Part shown: piece by piece, positions 34,860 to 46,259 of the stretch
Numbering within the stretch: the first letter of the stretch is position 1
Layout of the letters: every line of letters starts with the position of its first letter
The notes under the pieces: generated by a model
What the model saw: the letters and a program-made list of their open reading frames with translations, nothing else
The model's database searches: none
Told to the model about the DNA's origin: nothing
Assembly: GCA_028583605.1 (NCBI GenBank)
Contig: CM053330.1
Location: 20,920,129-20,984,128, forward strand
DNA: 64,000 bases
Direction of reading: 5' to 3'
Origin: Dastarcus helophoroides
Taxonomy: Eukaryota > Arthropoda > Insecta > Coleoptera > Bothrideridae
Made by a program: the position numbers and the translations under genes

Positions 34860-36900
34860 AGAAAAATCTTTTTTTTAAATTTTTTTCAAATTTCGATTAA
34901 ATTCATAATTTTAATTTTTATCTCAAATTTAAAGTTTGCCCCCGAATATTTAGAATTTGGATATTCTTTTTAAATTCTGGAAAATAAGATGTTTTTTTTT
35001 TAAGTTTAAGTTTCCTCTTAGTGTCCAACTCTTTTTCTAACTGGCAACAATTTTAAGAATTATTGTTGCTATCTGAATTTGCAATGTCGAAATGCATTTG
35101 ATTCGTCCGAATTTCGAAAAAAAGTTTTTGCTATAAAGTTCTTTATTGTTTTACCTTTAATCTCAAAATTTGGACCTTTTTTGGAACTTTTCAATTTAAA
35201 TTAAATTTTTTGCTAAATGCAAAGTATGTTAATACTTTAATTTTTTTTCTCAAAATCGAAAGTTTAAAATCTTGGTATTTACTTCAAACCCACAAATATT
35301 TTTTTAAACTTCGATTCTTTCTAGAAACCTGCAAATTTCGCCAAAATTTTTGTGAAAAATGTCAGATATCGAAATTCTGAAATTGATCTTGAGTTTTTCG
35401 AATTTGGAATTTTAATTCGAAATGTCTAGAAAAGTCTACATTTAGAGTGGACAAACTCGTTCTAGAAAAAGTTTAATTACTACCGTGTTTATACTTAAAA
35501 ATAACCAAAATTCATTATTAAACATTTCTGAAAATATTAATATATTTAAAAATTTTGAATTTCCGAACAAAATAAGGATATGTTAATTCTTAATGTGACC
35601 TGTTCGAACTCGAAATTTTTAGTTTTTTAAATTCGAAATTGTAGAAATAAGTTGACATTTAGAATTACTCTCTAAATCGGAAGAAAAAAGAGGCCATAAT
35701 TTTTGAAAAAAAAAGGTTTGAAGTCAAAATTTTCTAAAAAAAATCTCTTATTTCCAAAAGATAAAATCTATTAACAAAAACTAATAACACTCAACATTTT
35801 GTCTTGAAACAAAATTCAAAAAATAAACTTTGATATTTCCTGAAACTTTACTAATGTAAAAAATTTGAAAAGTAAACATAAGTCATTAGGCTCATTTTTT
35901 GTTCAAAATTTCGACTTTAATCTTGACATTTTTAAACTCGTCCTAAAAAGTTGTAAACATTTTAAAAATCAAGTTTTTCTCAAAATATGAATTTAGAGTT
36001 GAAATGTCGTGATTAAAAGTACAATAAATTCTTAATTAAAGTTGAAATTTGATAACTAAGATAAAAGTTTCAATATTTTTTTGGAAGTTTTTACTTGGAA
36101 TTCGAATTTTGAAGAAAAAAATCGAATTTTCGAAATCGTAATCGAAATATAAACAAATCAACTTCATAACAAAAAATTTCGAAATTTTTTATTATGAAGT
36201 TAAGACTTTTTGAAAAAATTAAAAATTTCGAATTAAGCTGATAAGTTTTTAAAAAAATTCTGAATTTTCCAACTTAAAAATGCTCAAGTTTTGTGTAAAA
36301 CTCGAAGTTTATAAAATAATCGACATTTTGGACATTTTTTTAAAGTTCTCAATATAATGGCTTATATGATATTTCGATTTTTTAGTAAACGGCCTAACAT
36401 TCAAAATTTTATTTAAAAACCGAATTTAAAATTTAAATTTTCAGATTTCAAAACTGTAAAACTGTTATTAGAAAATCCAAGTTTTTCTCAAAATTTGGGG
36501 TTAAATCTCTAAAAATCGCTTTATAAATTTCCAGTTCTTAAAATTTGATTTTTTTTTAAATAGGGAGTTTAAGCTTGAAAAACTTTCAAATTCAACATTA
36601 TTTTAATAAAATTCAAAACGTAAGATTGAAATTTCAAATAAAAAAAAGAAATTTCAAGAAAAGTTTAAATTTTTTCAGAAACGAAATCTCAGATTTAAAT
36701 GTCAAAATTTTGGAAAAAATTCAAATGAGTTTAAGGTAAAAATTTTAAGATTTAGGGCGAAAATTCGAGAATGAACTCGAAATTTTAAGAACTTCTTCAT
36801 TTGAAAATCTTATACTCCTTCGGAATATCCTTAGTATAACCTAAAATCTATTATTTTTTTTAATTTCGACTGAGATATTAAATTTTTTTTTATTAATTGT
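34860..36900. repeat. AT-rich quasi-periodic low-complexity DNA
   Basis: About 2 kb of degenerate words around AAAATTTTGA and TTTCGAAATTTT in both orientations. It is mostly the complement of the pattern at 32200-33260, and no coding signal is present. Confidence 0.55.
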
Positions 36901-37159
36901 GAATTTTAGCCTGTTAATGCCTTTTTTTAAGAGTATTTTACCTTTTTGGTGCCTTCTTTAGCTTTTCGTTTTTGCCTAATTTAACATTTTGCTCACCTTT
37001 TTACTTTGCTTGATTGTGCTTAAAATTCGGTCTCTAATAAAAAGATTTGGCGCCAAATTTGAAAAAAAAAACGTCCTTGCATTTCAGTACGAAAACAAAA
37101 TGATCCATTAAAAATGGTTTTTAAAAAGGTCGCACATCTGGAAAATTCAGTTCTATCTA

Positions 37160-37230
37160 GTGTGAAGCCAAAAAATTTCGGGGGGGGGGGCTGCAGCCCC
37201 CTAGCCCCCCCTGGTTACGGGCCTGGATCA
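37160..37230. repeat. GC-rich palindromic island
   Basis: A run of G is followed by GGGGGCTGCAGCCCCC, CTAGCCCCCCCTGG and TACGGGCCTG in otherwise AT-rich DNA. The arrangement looks like the terminal sequence of a repeat family I recall from several animal genomes but cannot name. Confidence 0.55.
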
Positions 37231-37310
37231 CATACATGGCAATACCATCCATTTGTTCCTAACTTTGGTCGCTTTCGCGCCTAAAGAAGTTTTCACTTAA
37301 AAAACTTAAA
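37205..37310 (+). repeat. SINE-like repeat, copy 3 (3' part)
   Basis: Plus-strand sequence with ATACATGGCAATACCA and GAAGTTTTCACTTAAAAAAC corresponds to the body of copies 1 and 2. The tRNA-like head is missing; the GC-rich island takes its place. Confidence 0.5.
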
Positions 37311-38824
37311 TTGTGTATAAGATGTTTCAGTCATAACGGCATTAATTTTAATGGAAGAAAGTGGAAAATGAGTTTGATACGAATACGTGATTGAAAAAAA
37401 ATTCACCTATAATTACGCCGGAAAATAATATTTTCAAATCATAATTTAAACCCCTTTTTGAACTGCTGCTAACTCCAAAGCTCCTAAGGCCTAAATAAGT
37501 AGAAAGTAAAAGAAGTCACGGCTGTCCCACAAAATAAGTAACAACCACAAGGTCAACTCTCGCCTTATCTTTGTGATGCCGACAACCTGTAACCTCGAAT
37601 TGTCATAAACAGCTTTTTTACATAGGCGTACCGCACATTATTTCAATTATTGTGTTTTGATAATATTTGAGTAATTCTAGGAATTTCTTTCAATAATTAA
37701 ATAGTACACTAACATTGGTAGAACGAAATGTGATACTTCAATTCTAAAGAAAAGGGTCCAAGAGTTGGACATATAACCGGACCCGATTCCTTTAAAATCT
37801 CGGACCTTGCCATCTCTACTGCACTGGCATTTTCAACGTAGATTTTTAGCATACACGTGCTTGAAGATCACGGGACTCAAACGGTCACGAGATGAGAGTT
37901 AGCCTTCTGGTTGTTATTTATTTTGTGGCTGCGTCATCGGGATGCGAAAGAAATAAACAAAACATTGCTAGGTTTCATCTAAATGACAACACGAAAATCA
38001 TTAAATACTGGCAGCACCGAGGCTTGCGAAAAAATCGTTGAGTGATTTGCTTTTTTACATGAAAATCGGGTGACAACCAATTGCAGAACAAAGTTAGGTA
38101 AAAAAACAAGTGAAATCGCGAGATGGGTGCAAGCGTTGATATCAACGCTGCAAGTAATGAATTAAATTCGCTGTAGTGGGTGCAAGGGTTATAAAATGCT
38201 TAATACTGGAGAGTTATTTTCCGGCTTTTTGAGTTTTGTGATCTTGTGTAGTAATAATGTAATTGTATTGCACCTATTCTGGCTGCTAACTGCTAACCAA
38301 CATTAATATCCTTCGAAATTAAATAAACCGGTGCGTCGTATCGTTATTTATTTTTTTAAATTAATATTTTAGTTTCAGTCATTTGTGTTGACTTATTTTT
38401 TGAATTTCCGATTTAATTTTCGATAAATCAAATGATTAAAGAAACAAAAGTATGTAAAAAGTTTCAAGTGTATGGAAGTGCAAATACTTATTCACCAAAA
38501 TAATTACTCGTAATGAATAAAGATTTGTTGCCCATTAATTAACAATATTTCGCCCTGGCCAATCACTGCAAGTGGTGTGTGGATGATAACGTGATAAGCG
38601 TCTATTGTTGTAAAGCATTTAATGCGATCAGTAGCGCCAGGCTTTGGGTGGTGGATAGGCTGCTCTGGGTCTATTTTAAGGTCAAATAAAATATTTTGTT
38701 TCGATTTTCTGTCTTTACTAAGCCTTCCAAACACGTAAGTAAGTCAATGTCATTACAACTGAAACATTCTGTATAGTATATACTTAAAATTCTGAATTTG
38801 TTAGAAAAGGTTAAAAAATTGGAA
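37311..38824. other. no gene recognised
   Basis: A 76-codon minus-strand frame at 38504-38734 has normal composition but no recognised domain. The stretch 38530-38640 is loosely similar to 61270-61360 (shared ATTAATTAA and GTGATAA words), suggesting an unidentified dispersed repeat. Confidence 0.4.
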
Positions 38825-38837
38825 TCACGAGATCAAT

Positions 38838-38996
38838 TTTTTTTTGTGTAATGGTCCTTGGTTATCTTCAAAAATTAAAATACAAATATTGTCCAGTGAA
38901 ACCAAGAAAGATTAAAAAACAACAAAGGTTGCTCTATCTTTGTTGTGTTTTTTAATCTTTCTTGCTTTCAGGGGACAAGATTTGTATTTCAATTTT
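38838..38996. mobile_element. Penelope-like family A insertion made only of inverted ends
   Basis: The 13-mer TCACGAGATCAAT flanks the insert directly (38825-38837 and 38997-39009). Inside are two family A end repeats in opposite orientation, meeting head to head near 38935: CCAAGAAAGATTAAAAAACA on the left and TTTTTTAATCTTTCTTGCTT on the right. There is no coding part. The duplication shows it inserted as a unit or lost its interior exactly. Confidence 0.85.
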
Positions 38997-39409
38997 TCAC
39001 GAGATCAATGTTAAAACTGCGTATTGAAAGTTTTAATAGATTAATGATTCGTAAACACTTAATGCATGAATTTTCAGAAATATCTCCATTTGCAAAAAAA
39101 ACTCATACTTTTCAAATAAAAATTTCTCAAAATTTCTAAAAATGATCAAGATTACCAAATTAAAATCCAGATTTTAAAGAGAACTAGCTTACTTTTAAAA
39201 AAAAATTGGAAAATAATGTTGAAATTTGAAAAATCATTAAAATTCGGAAGTTATACAAATTTTAGAAAAAAAAATATAAATCCGAAAGTGATATCTTAAA
39301 ATTAAAAGAAGAACCGAATGTTGAAAAGCCGTAAATTAAAATTTTAATAAATAAGAATCAAAATATTAAAAAAGGTAAAAAATTTTGAATTTAAAGTTAA
39401 AATTTTGAG

Positions 39410-39787
39410 TATGATAACGAAAGGTTCCACGGCCAGAATCGGTACAGGATATACTTCTTCCGGGAATGGACCGTGCCAAAGAACTACTAAAACTGTTCGA
39501 CGTTTCGCCCACCATCGTAGGGGGCTTCTTCAAGTACAAAGAAACAATAAATGAAAAATAAAATATAAGGAAAAATACAAAAATGAAAAATGAAAAAACG
39601 GCCAATTTCAAAACATCAGAGCACGGTAACTATTTTTTTATTTTTCATTTTTGTATTTTTCCTTATATTTTACTTTTCATTTATTGTTTCTTTGTTCCTG
39701 AAGAAGCCCCCTTCGATGGGGGGCGAATCGTCAAACACTTTTAGTATTTTTTGACACGGTCCAATCCCGGAAAAAGTATATCCTGTA
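39410..39787. mobile_element. Penelope-like family B insertion made only of inverted ends
   Basis: Flanked by the direct 13-mer TTAAAATTTTGAG (39397-39409 and 39788-39800). The left half contains GTTCGACGTTTCGCCCACC and the right half its inverted counterpart GGGGGCGAATCGTCAAACAC; they meet near 39632. No RT or GIY-YIG is present. It has the same architecture as 38838-38996 in a different family. Confidence 0.83.
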
Positions 39788-40639
39788 TTAAAATTTTGAG
39801 AATAAAAACAAAAATTAGAAGTTCGAAGTAGGGATTAAAAAATCGAGTTTAGAATTGGTGTAAAAAAAAAACTTGAAGAAACTTACGCAACTTCAAAACA
39901 GACAATAATTAAAGCAGCTTTTTGTAGTAATTCTTTAAAGAAGAAAGTAAATTAATCCCTTATGCATATAAAATAAAGAACTCTCTGTTTTTTTTTTCAT
40001 GAATAATTCAAACTAGAGGGTTCCAAAGATAAACAGACAAGTTTGGAAAACTAGTATAATTTTAATTAAAAAGAAGGATTAACTAATTAAATTTATTTGC
40101 TTCTTTGGCTAAATGAGACATCTAAATTAGTCTAATAGTTAACATTGATATGTCGATCAAATATTTAATTACAAATGTATTTGTATAATAAATATATAAA
40201 ATAAACATAAATTAATAAAAATATATAATTAAGAACTGGTTAAAAAAAAACACAATTAAAGTGTAAGCATACAAAGCTTAATTTGACTTTTATGTAGCTA
40301 TTTCTTTTATTAATTAATGAAGATTTTTTTTTCAAATAATTCCTGCTGCTAGACCACAAAGGAAAATGGACTTCGTGAATTTCAAAGAGACACAAATTTT
40401 TATTTCTGATTTCACATTTTATATCAAATGTAAATTAAATGCTGGATAATATTCATTAATATTCGCACCTATGTATTATTTATATTATTACTACGTCACA
40501 AAGTATAGGACAAGGGCGCCATTTTTCCCAAATATTACTTTTACCTAGCATTTAAACTTCTATTTAATTTCGTTAAATTTCGATTTGTTTCGCAAAATTT
40601 GCTTTTTCTCGAAATAGTGGAGTGCCTGGAGCATTAAAA

Positions 40640-42310
40640 ATCTAAAAACCTCGAATTTCAGTAGCAATAAGTGAAATGAAACAAAAATATATGGAATATT
40701 TAGCTAAGAGTATCTGTAAAAAAGTTTACCTATTAAGAAATTGTGATCTTTATTAACAATAGTAATAATAATAATAATCCGGGAGTTTCAAAATAAGGTG
40801 CTCATACTTAAGGAGCATAATCCTCGAGTGATTTTAAGAAAATAAGTTTTTATCAACATAGGTGCGGAACCGCTTTATTTTTAAGTTACAGGCTCTCAAA
40901 AATAAAAAAAAAATTGGTTTTTCCTTAAATACTATGAAACCAGTCCAAATATTTTATTTCATTTTGATAGATACTAACTAGGCATAAAAACGCACTTTTT
41001 GCTGGAATTCGTTCATCAATGGCGTCCGTGCTAATATGTCATCGAGTATTCTTAACAAAAAAAAAATGGTGCGTCACTGCATTTTTTCAAATTAAGTACC
41101 AATTTCATAAGAAACCTTTATTTTTTGTTAAAAAGGTTGTATAAGGTACACCTAGGGGAGTAAGTTAGTTTAAATTGAACCCCTTAAATTTTTCTAAAAA
41201 TTTAAGAAAATACAAAAAATTAAGCGGTTCAGTTTAAGAGGCGGTTTACTTTGGGCTACCAAATCCTATATTGCAGCTCCACATGCCCTTCGCTTCCCTC
41301 TCACGTTTGCCACCAAAGGGTTTGCCACCAAGGGCTACAATTTAGAAAGTGGAACAGTTCAGGCTATCTTACCCAAATTCTTAAACACTTCTATCTCTAT
41401 AAAATAGCTAAATTAAAATGTTACGCTACTGCTCTTCTTTTAAATAAGCATCAATTGCATAAACATCCTTGGTTGGTAAAAATGCCCCCTCAATTTTTTT
41501 TTGTGTGACGAACGGTTTTCGATTAACATATCTTTGAATACTTTTAATAAAAAAAAACAAATCGCGCCACTGTTTTTTTTATTCGAAATAAATCTGGCTT
41601 TCAGTAAGACTGTTTATTTTTGGTTAAAAGTCCTCCTTAACTTTTTTCACCCGACCAACGGTTTCTAAGTAAAAAATTAAAATGCATCTCTTTGCATTTC
41701 GATGGGCGTTTTATATTCTTTTCTACAAATTTAATGCCTTATTTTAAGATAACTTTGTGCATTAGTGTTTCTTTATGAAAAATTATGTTAATGTGTATGT
41801 TAGATTTATATATTTTTGGGATATAACTATTTTTAATAATTAATAAACCCATACTACGAAATAAGTAAACATAATTTTTTAAGTTAAATAATTGTTTTAA
41901 CCTAAAACCGTTCGTCAAATGAAAAAAATTCATTAAAGCATTTTTACTAAGAAATAAAGGTTGTTTATGAAATTGATACTTAATTTGTACAAAAGCAGTG
42001 ACGTACCAGTTTTCTTTTGTTAAGAATACTCAAAGACAAATTAGCATAAACACCACTGATGGAAGAAAAGCAAAGCGGTTCCGGACCTATATGATAAAAA
42101 CTTTTTTGCTTAGAATCGCTTGAAGATTATGCTTCTTAAGTATGAGTATCTTATTTTGAAACACACGGATTATTTTTATTATTACTATTATTAGTAAAGA
42201 TCACAATTTTTAATAGGTAAACTTTTTACAAATACTATTACCTAAAAATTCCATATATTTTTATTTAATTTCACTTACTGTAACTGAAATCCTAAGTCAA
42301 AACCCATAGA
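40640..42310. mobile_element. foldback DNA element (FB4)
   Basis: Left sequences from about 40655, including AAAAATATATGGAATATTTAG, GTTTACCTATTAAGAAATTG and GTTTTTATCAACATAGGTGC, are mirrored on the right from about 42300 down to 41935. The left arm carries ~110 extra bp near 40890-41010. Internally, a GACGAACGGTTTTCG-like word near 41507 recurs as GACCAACGGTTTCTAAG near 41655 and inverted near 41904. No transposase was recognised. An 85-codon frame at 41251-41508 lacks a domain. Confidence 0.65.
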
Positions 42311-43117
42311 CACTCCACTAAAATTACGACTTTAACTCAAAATTTGACATTTTATTATGTTTCTGCTAAGTTTCTCTGGGAAACTTTGTGTTTTTTTTTT
42401 CACTTCTCGAAATTGGAAGTTTTTTCCACATTCTCTTTTCTTTCTAAATGTTTTACCAGTTTTCTCCAAATTCAAATTTTTCTGAAAAATTGGAGCTTTT
42501 TTTTAATTCGTCTTTTTTAAATTTAAATTTTACTCTCAAGATTTAACTTTCTCTGGAAAATTGCAAATTCATTTATCAACATTTCGAGCTTTCCTTAAAA
42601 ATTTTGACTTTTTTATTAAAACTTTTCTTAAAAGTGTAAATTTTTACAAGGTGATTCTAAAAGTAGTACCAAAAATTCAGGATCGTATTTTAGAGTCCAA
42701 AATAAGGCGAAAAGTTTATATGAACATATGTCGTAAAATGCTTCGTTTCTGAGTTACAGGGCGTGGAAGGTTACTTCCTGATTATATTGTTTTATTAGTA
42801 GTTTTTCACTAATAGTTCTCTCTTTTTAAAGCCAACTATGTGTCACATTCGGGATTTTTGGGCGAGCGTTTTTAATGCATCGAAATATAAAAATCCATTT
42901 TACTCGAAAACCGTTGACAATAAAAACGTTTCTAGTTTATATTTTTGTTACTAAACTGCGACAAAAGGGCGCATAAAATAAATAAGGCACGTTTTAAGCA
43001 CCACCCCTCTGGATATACCCGCCGCTGGTTAGGTTCTGTTAATTAGTTCTTAGATTTTTAAAGATGGCACATAAAGTTATGAAGTTATGCCAAATTTCAT
43101 TCAATTATCTGTACATG

Positions 43118-43484
43118 TTTTTTTTATTCAGTTTATTGGCTTTTTCTTCGCCGGTCACTCCTTTCACAATCCTAAATTTCAGTACCTTCTATTAAGGAAT
43201 GGCAATCTGTTTTAGATTGCCGCAAACAGCGATTGCGTTGGATCTTGGTTTGTCAATCGCTGTTTGGGACTCAACACTGAAAAACACTTAAAACTATATT
43301 AAAATTCAAACGACGTAAAAAATAAATAACAACAAGATTATTCAAAATTTTAACGTTTCGGGCAGTGTTATTCTCTGCCCGTCGTCAGAAAACCAATTCA
43401 AATATATTCCTTTACAAATTTTTTTGTAAGCTGTCAGAAAGTAATTCTGACAGTTTATTAGGTTATTCCCTAGGTGATTCTAAG
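43118..43484 (-). repeat. left inverted end repeat of PLE family C
   Basis: Mirror of 44769-45134, including CCGGCGAAGAAAAAGCC and CAATCGCTGTTTG. Its inner edge, AGGTGATTCTAAGG, is the complement of the last codons and stop of the PLE frame, so the repeat extends into coding sequence. Confidence 0.9.
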
Positions 43485-44673
43485 GGGACCATATTTACAT
43501 AACACTAACCATTTTCTGGAAAAACTACAAACAATTGATATACATGCAAATCACACAATGGTAAGTTTTGATGTGGTCAGTCTTTTTACCAATGTACCTG
43601 TAGAGAAAACTCTAGAAATAATAAAAAATAAAATCACAAATGATGAAAGTCTCAAAGATAGGACAAAATTAGATGTAGATGCCATTATGGATCTTATTGA
43701 ACTCTGTGTAAAAACAACATATTTCCAAACAGACAGTGAATTCTATCAGCAAGAATTTGGTATGGCAATGAGTTCGCCGTTATCACCATTTATGGCTAAT
43801 ATATTTATGGAAGAACTGGAGAAAGTCATACTGAACTATAGTCAAAGACCACTTGTCTGGTGGAGATATGTAGATGATGTGTTTGCCATCTGGCCTCATT
43901 CAATAGATGCTATAAATCCATTTTTAAATTTCATAAACGAACAAGAGCAAACAAGAGCAATTGAATTAGATAATAAACTACCCTTCCTCGATGTGTTAAT
44001 TGAGAGGGGCCAAAATGGGATATGCACATCTGTTTATAGGAAACCAACAAACACAAATAGATACCTAAATTACACATCAAATCATAGTAAAAATATAAAA
44101 ATAGGTGTAATAACGTCTTTAATAGACAGAGCTAAAAATATCAGCACGAGTTCTGAAATATATAATAAAGAAAAAATTAATATTACATCAGTATTACAAA
44201 AAAATGGGTATCAAAAAGATTTTGTGGAAAAAGTTATAAACAGAAGAGAAACAGAATCACACAATCATAATCATGGCATCATAAACACATCACCCATTCA
44301 AGATAAAAAAACCTTGATTATTCCATACATACCAGGTCTCTCGGATAAAATCAAACAAATAGGCCAAAAGTTCAATATACGTACAGCATTCAAAACCCAA
44401 AATACTCTAAGATCATTACTAGTAAATACAAAACCAAAAAATGAAACACAACATACTAAAAATTGTATTTATAAAATAACTTGCGAATGCAACAAAATTT
44501 ACATAGGTGAAACATCCAGACCTATGTGGATTCGTATTAACGAACATAAGAATTACCTAAGTAAGGGAGATTTTTCAAAATCGAAAATTTGCGAACACTC
44601 TTTTCAATACGATCACAGAATTCAGTGGACAAAATCCTGCATTATTGGCAAAGAATTAAAGAAGCAGCTTTAA
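43474..44673 (+). CDS. Penelope-like RT plus GIY-YIG protein, 5'-truncated, late frameshift
   Basis: The 399-codon frame begins inside the left inverted repeat; the ATG is probably incidental because the N-terminal RT region (fingers, KIHK block) is absent. Motif A is MVSFDVVSLFTNVPV. Motif B-like is EFGMAMSSPLSPFMANIFM, and motif C is WWRYVDDVFAIW. LPFLDVLI follows, so all three catalytic aspartates are kept. The linker IPYIPGLSDKIKQIGQKFNI leads to GIY-YIG: CIYKITCECNKIYIGETSRP, with R and E residues downstream (RINEHKN). Near 44655 a frame change moves the tail (IKEAALILLNGDNC ... GRLRIT, stop about 44780-44782) to another frame. Part of the expected segment between IIGKE and IKEA seems deleted. 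Of the PLE copies here it is closest to intact but cannot encode the full protein. Confidence 0.9.
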   Translation: MILRGPYLHNTNHFLEKLQTIDIHANHTMVSFDVVSLFTNVPVEKTLEIIKNKITNDESLKDRTKLDVDAIMDLIELCVKTTYFQTDSEFYQQEFGMAMSSPLSPFMANIFMEELEKVILNYSQRPLVWWRYVDDVFAIWPHSIDAINPFLNFINEQEQTRAIELDNKLPFLDVLIERGQNGICTSVYRKPTNTNRYLNYTSNHSKNIKIGVITSLIDRAKNISTSSEIYNKEKINITSVLQKNGYQKDFVEKVINRRETESHNHNHGIINTSPIQDKKTLIIPYIPGLSDKIKQIGQKFNIRTAFKTQNTLRSLLVNTKPKNETQHTKNCIYKITCECNKIYIGETSRPMWIRINEHKNYLSKGDFSKSKICEHSFQYDHRIQWTKSCIIGKELKKQL

Positions 44674-44768
44674 TTTTACTAAATGGAGATAACTGTGTCG
44701 CAAATTGTTCTATTGATATTAACGGTATGTGGCTGCCATTGTTAAAACGAGAAAAACAACTGGGTCGC

Positions 44769-45134
44769 CTTAGAATCACCTAGGGAATAACCTAATAAAC
44801 TGTCAGAATTACTTTCTGACAGCTTACAAAAAAATTTGTAAAGGAATATATTTGAATTGGTTTTCTGACGACGGGCAGAGAATAACACTGCCCGAAACGT
44901 TAAAATTTTGAATAATCTTGTTGTTATTTATTTTTTACGTCGTTTGAATTTTAATATAGTTTTAAGTGTTTTTCAGTGTTGAGTCCCAAACAGCGATTGA
45001 CAAACCAAGATCCAACGCAATCGCTGTTTGCGGCAATCTAAAACAGATTGCCATTCCTTAATAGAAGGTACTGAAATTTAGGATTGTGAAAGGAGTGACC
45101 GGCGAAGAAAAAGCCAATAAACTGAATAAAAAAA
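44769..45134 (+). repeat. right inverted end repeat of PLE family C
   Basis: Sense-oriented end. It holds TTCTGACGACGGGCAG ... CTGCCCGAAACGTT, giving CTGA-N-GA, a six-base-pair stem and GAAAC in the order of a hammerhead core. A convincing helix III and cleavage triplet are not visible. Confidence 0.88.
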
Positions 45135-45340
45135 TATGAATACTTCGCAAATAAATTACAGAGAATATCTGTACATGTTTTGCAACTATTAATAAAAAAC
45201 TATAAAGAGGAAATAATCTTCCACACCCTGTAATTCGGAAAATGAGCGTTTTGCCACATATGTTTATATAAACTTTTAGTCTTATTTTGGGCTTAAAAAT
45301 ACGATCCTATATTTATGGCACTACTTTTAGAATCACCTTG

Positions 45341-46259
45341 TATTTTAATTTTTGTTTTGTAGCAAAGTACTTACTGTCAGTTTCATTTTATACATTTAAT
45401 CATTTCTATTGTTTGAGCTTTCTAGAGTATTCTAATTAAATGTTCTTATGTAGACCTGGGTTATCTACCAACATACAACAAATATGTCATCTCTGACAAT
45501 CAAAAACTTTTTGTTTAATTACATTTTATGTATTTGTAGTAGCAAAATGAATATCCTGAAATGCCGGCGTAAAGGACTCCATGGAATCGAATTTTACATA
45601 TGCAAATTTTATTCAACCTTCTATATACCCACAAAATTTCATCTGGCAATAATCTATTCTTTCCTAATTTATGTAAAAAAAAATATAAAATGAAAGGAAA
45701 TATATTAAGCTCGAGGGAATAACTCCGCGAAAGGACGATTCAACTGTTGCATATAATATATGCCATCAAAAAACATTTTTACTTTCTTGAACGTGTAAAA
45801 TGAAAATATATACGAAACTCATTCAAGGCAATTTGATATGAGACTTGCGGCAAGTGCGTAAGTTGCTAAGGAAGTTTCAGGGTTGCTGAAATTGGGGTGA
45901 AACACATCGGCTATTGAACTCGAAGGAGTGGCCTAAGTGATACTTTACTGATTTTCATTTTCATGACACTACAATATAACAGGACCGTTTATTGTGTGAA
46001 TTTTAATTATATTGCTCAAGTTATTGTTTTGTTTATGTAAATGTGAATTGTAGGTACGATTGGCGCCAACCAAATGTAGATGGTAAAATTGTATCGCGTG
46101 CTTTACTTAACTTTAAATCATAGTGGCCGTAAAATTTGATATATCTCAACTCGAAATATGACGAGGCAAAAAGTTAAAAACATAACTAAATTGAAAAAAA
46201 ATCAGTCTTTATGTAAAATACATCCTGATTAAAATGTTAATCAAAGTAACTTAATTTGA
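45341..46259. other. no gene recognised
   Basis: A 69-codon frame at 45484-45693 lacks a recognisable domain. No repeats were identified. Confidence 0.4.

Larger units (their letters stand above)
43122..45165 (+). mobile_element. young Penelope-like element, family C, with 16-bp target duplication
   Basis: The direct 16-mer TATCTGTACATGTTTT flanks it (43106-43121 and 45166-45181). Two ~366-bp end repeats in inverted orientation (43118-43484 and 44769-45134) look almost base-identical. They enclose a 5'-truncated RT/GIY-YIG frame reading to the right. About 31 bp of non-repeated sequence lies between the right repeat and the duplication. Each end contains an ACGACGGGCAG/CTGCCCG stem followed by AAACG, resembling hammerhead helix II and the GAAA box. 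Confidence 0.92.
42647..45340. mobile_element. FB3-family DNA element hosting a Penelope-like element
   Basis: CAAGGTGATTCTAAAAGTAG at 42647 is mirrored by CTACTTTTAGAATCACCTTG ending at 45340, with TA outside both ends. The interior 42780-43110 matches 29390-29720 of FB3 in the same orientation (for example AAGCACCACCCCTCTGGATA). This copy therefore has end plus one arm rather than a full palindrome. The PLE at 43122-45165 is inserted in it. Without the PLE the element is ~0.65 kb. Confidence 0.8.

Noticed and set aside
38504..38734. 76-codon minus-strand frame with protein-like composition
   Set aside because: No recognised family, no splice or start context, and a loosely related sequence at 61270-61360 suggests a repeat rather than a gene.
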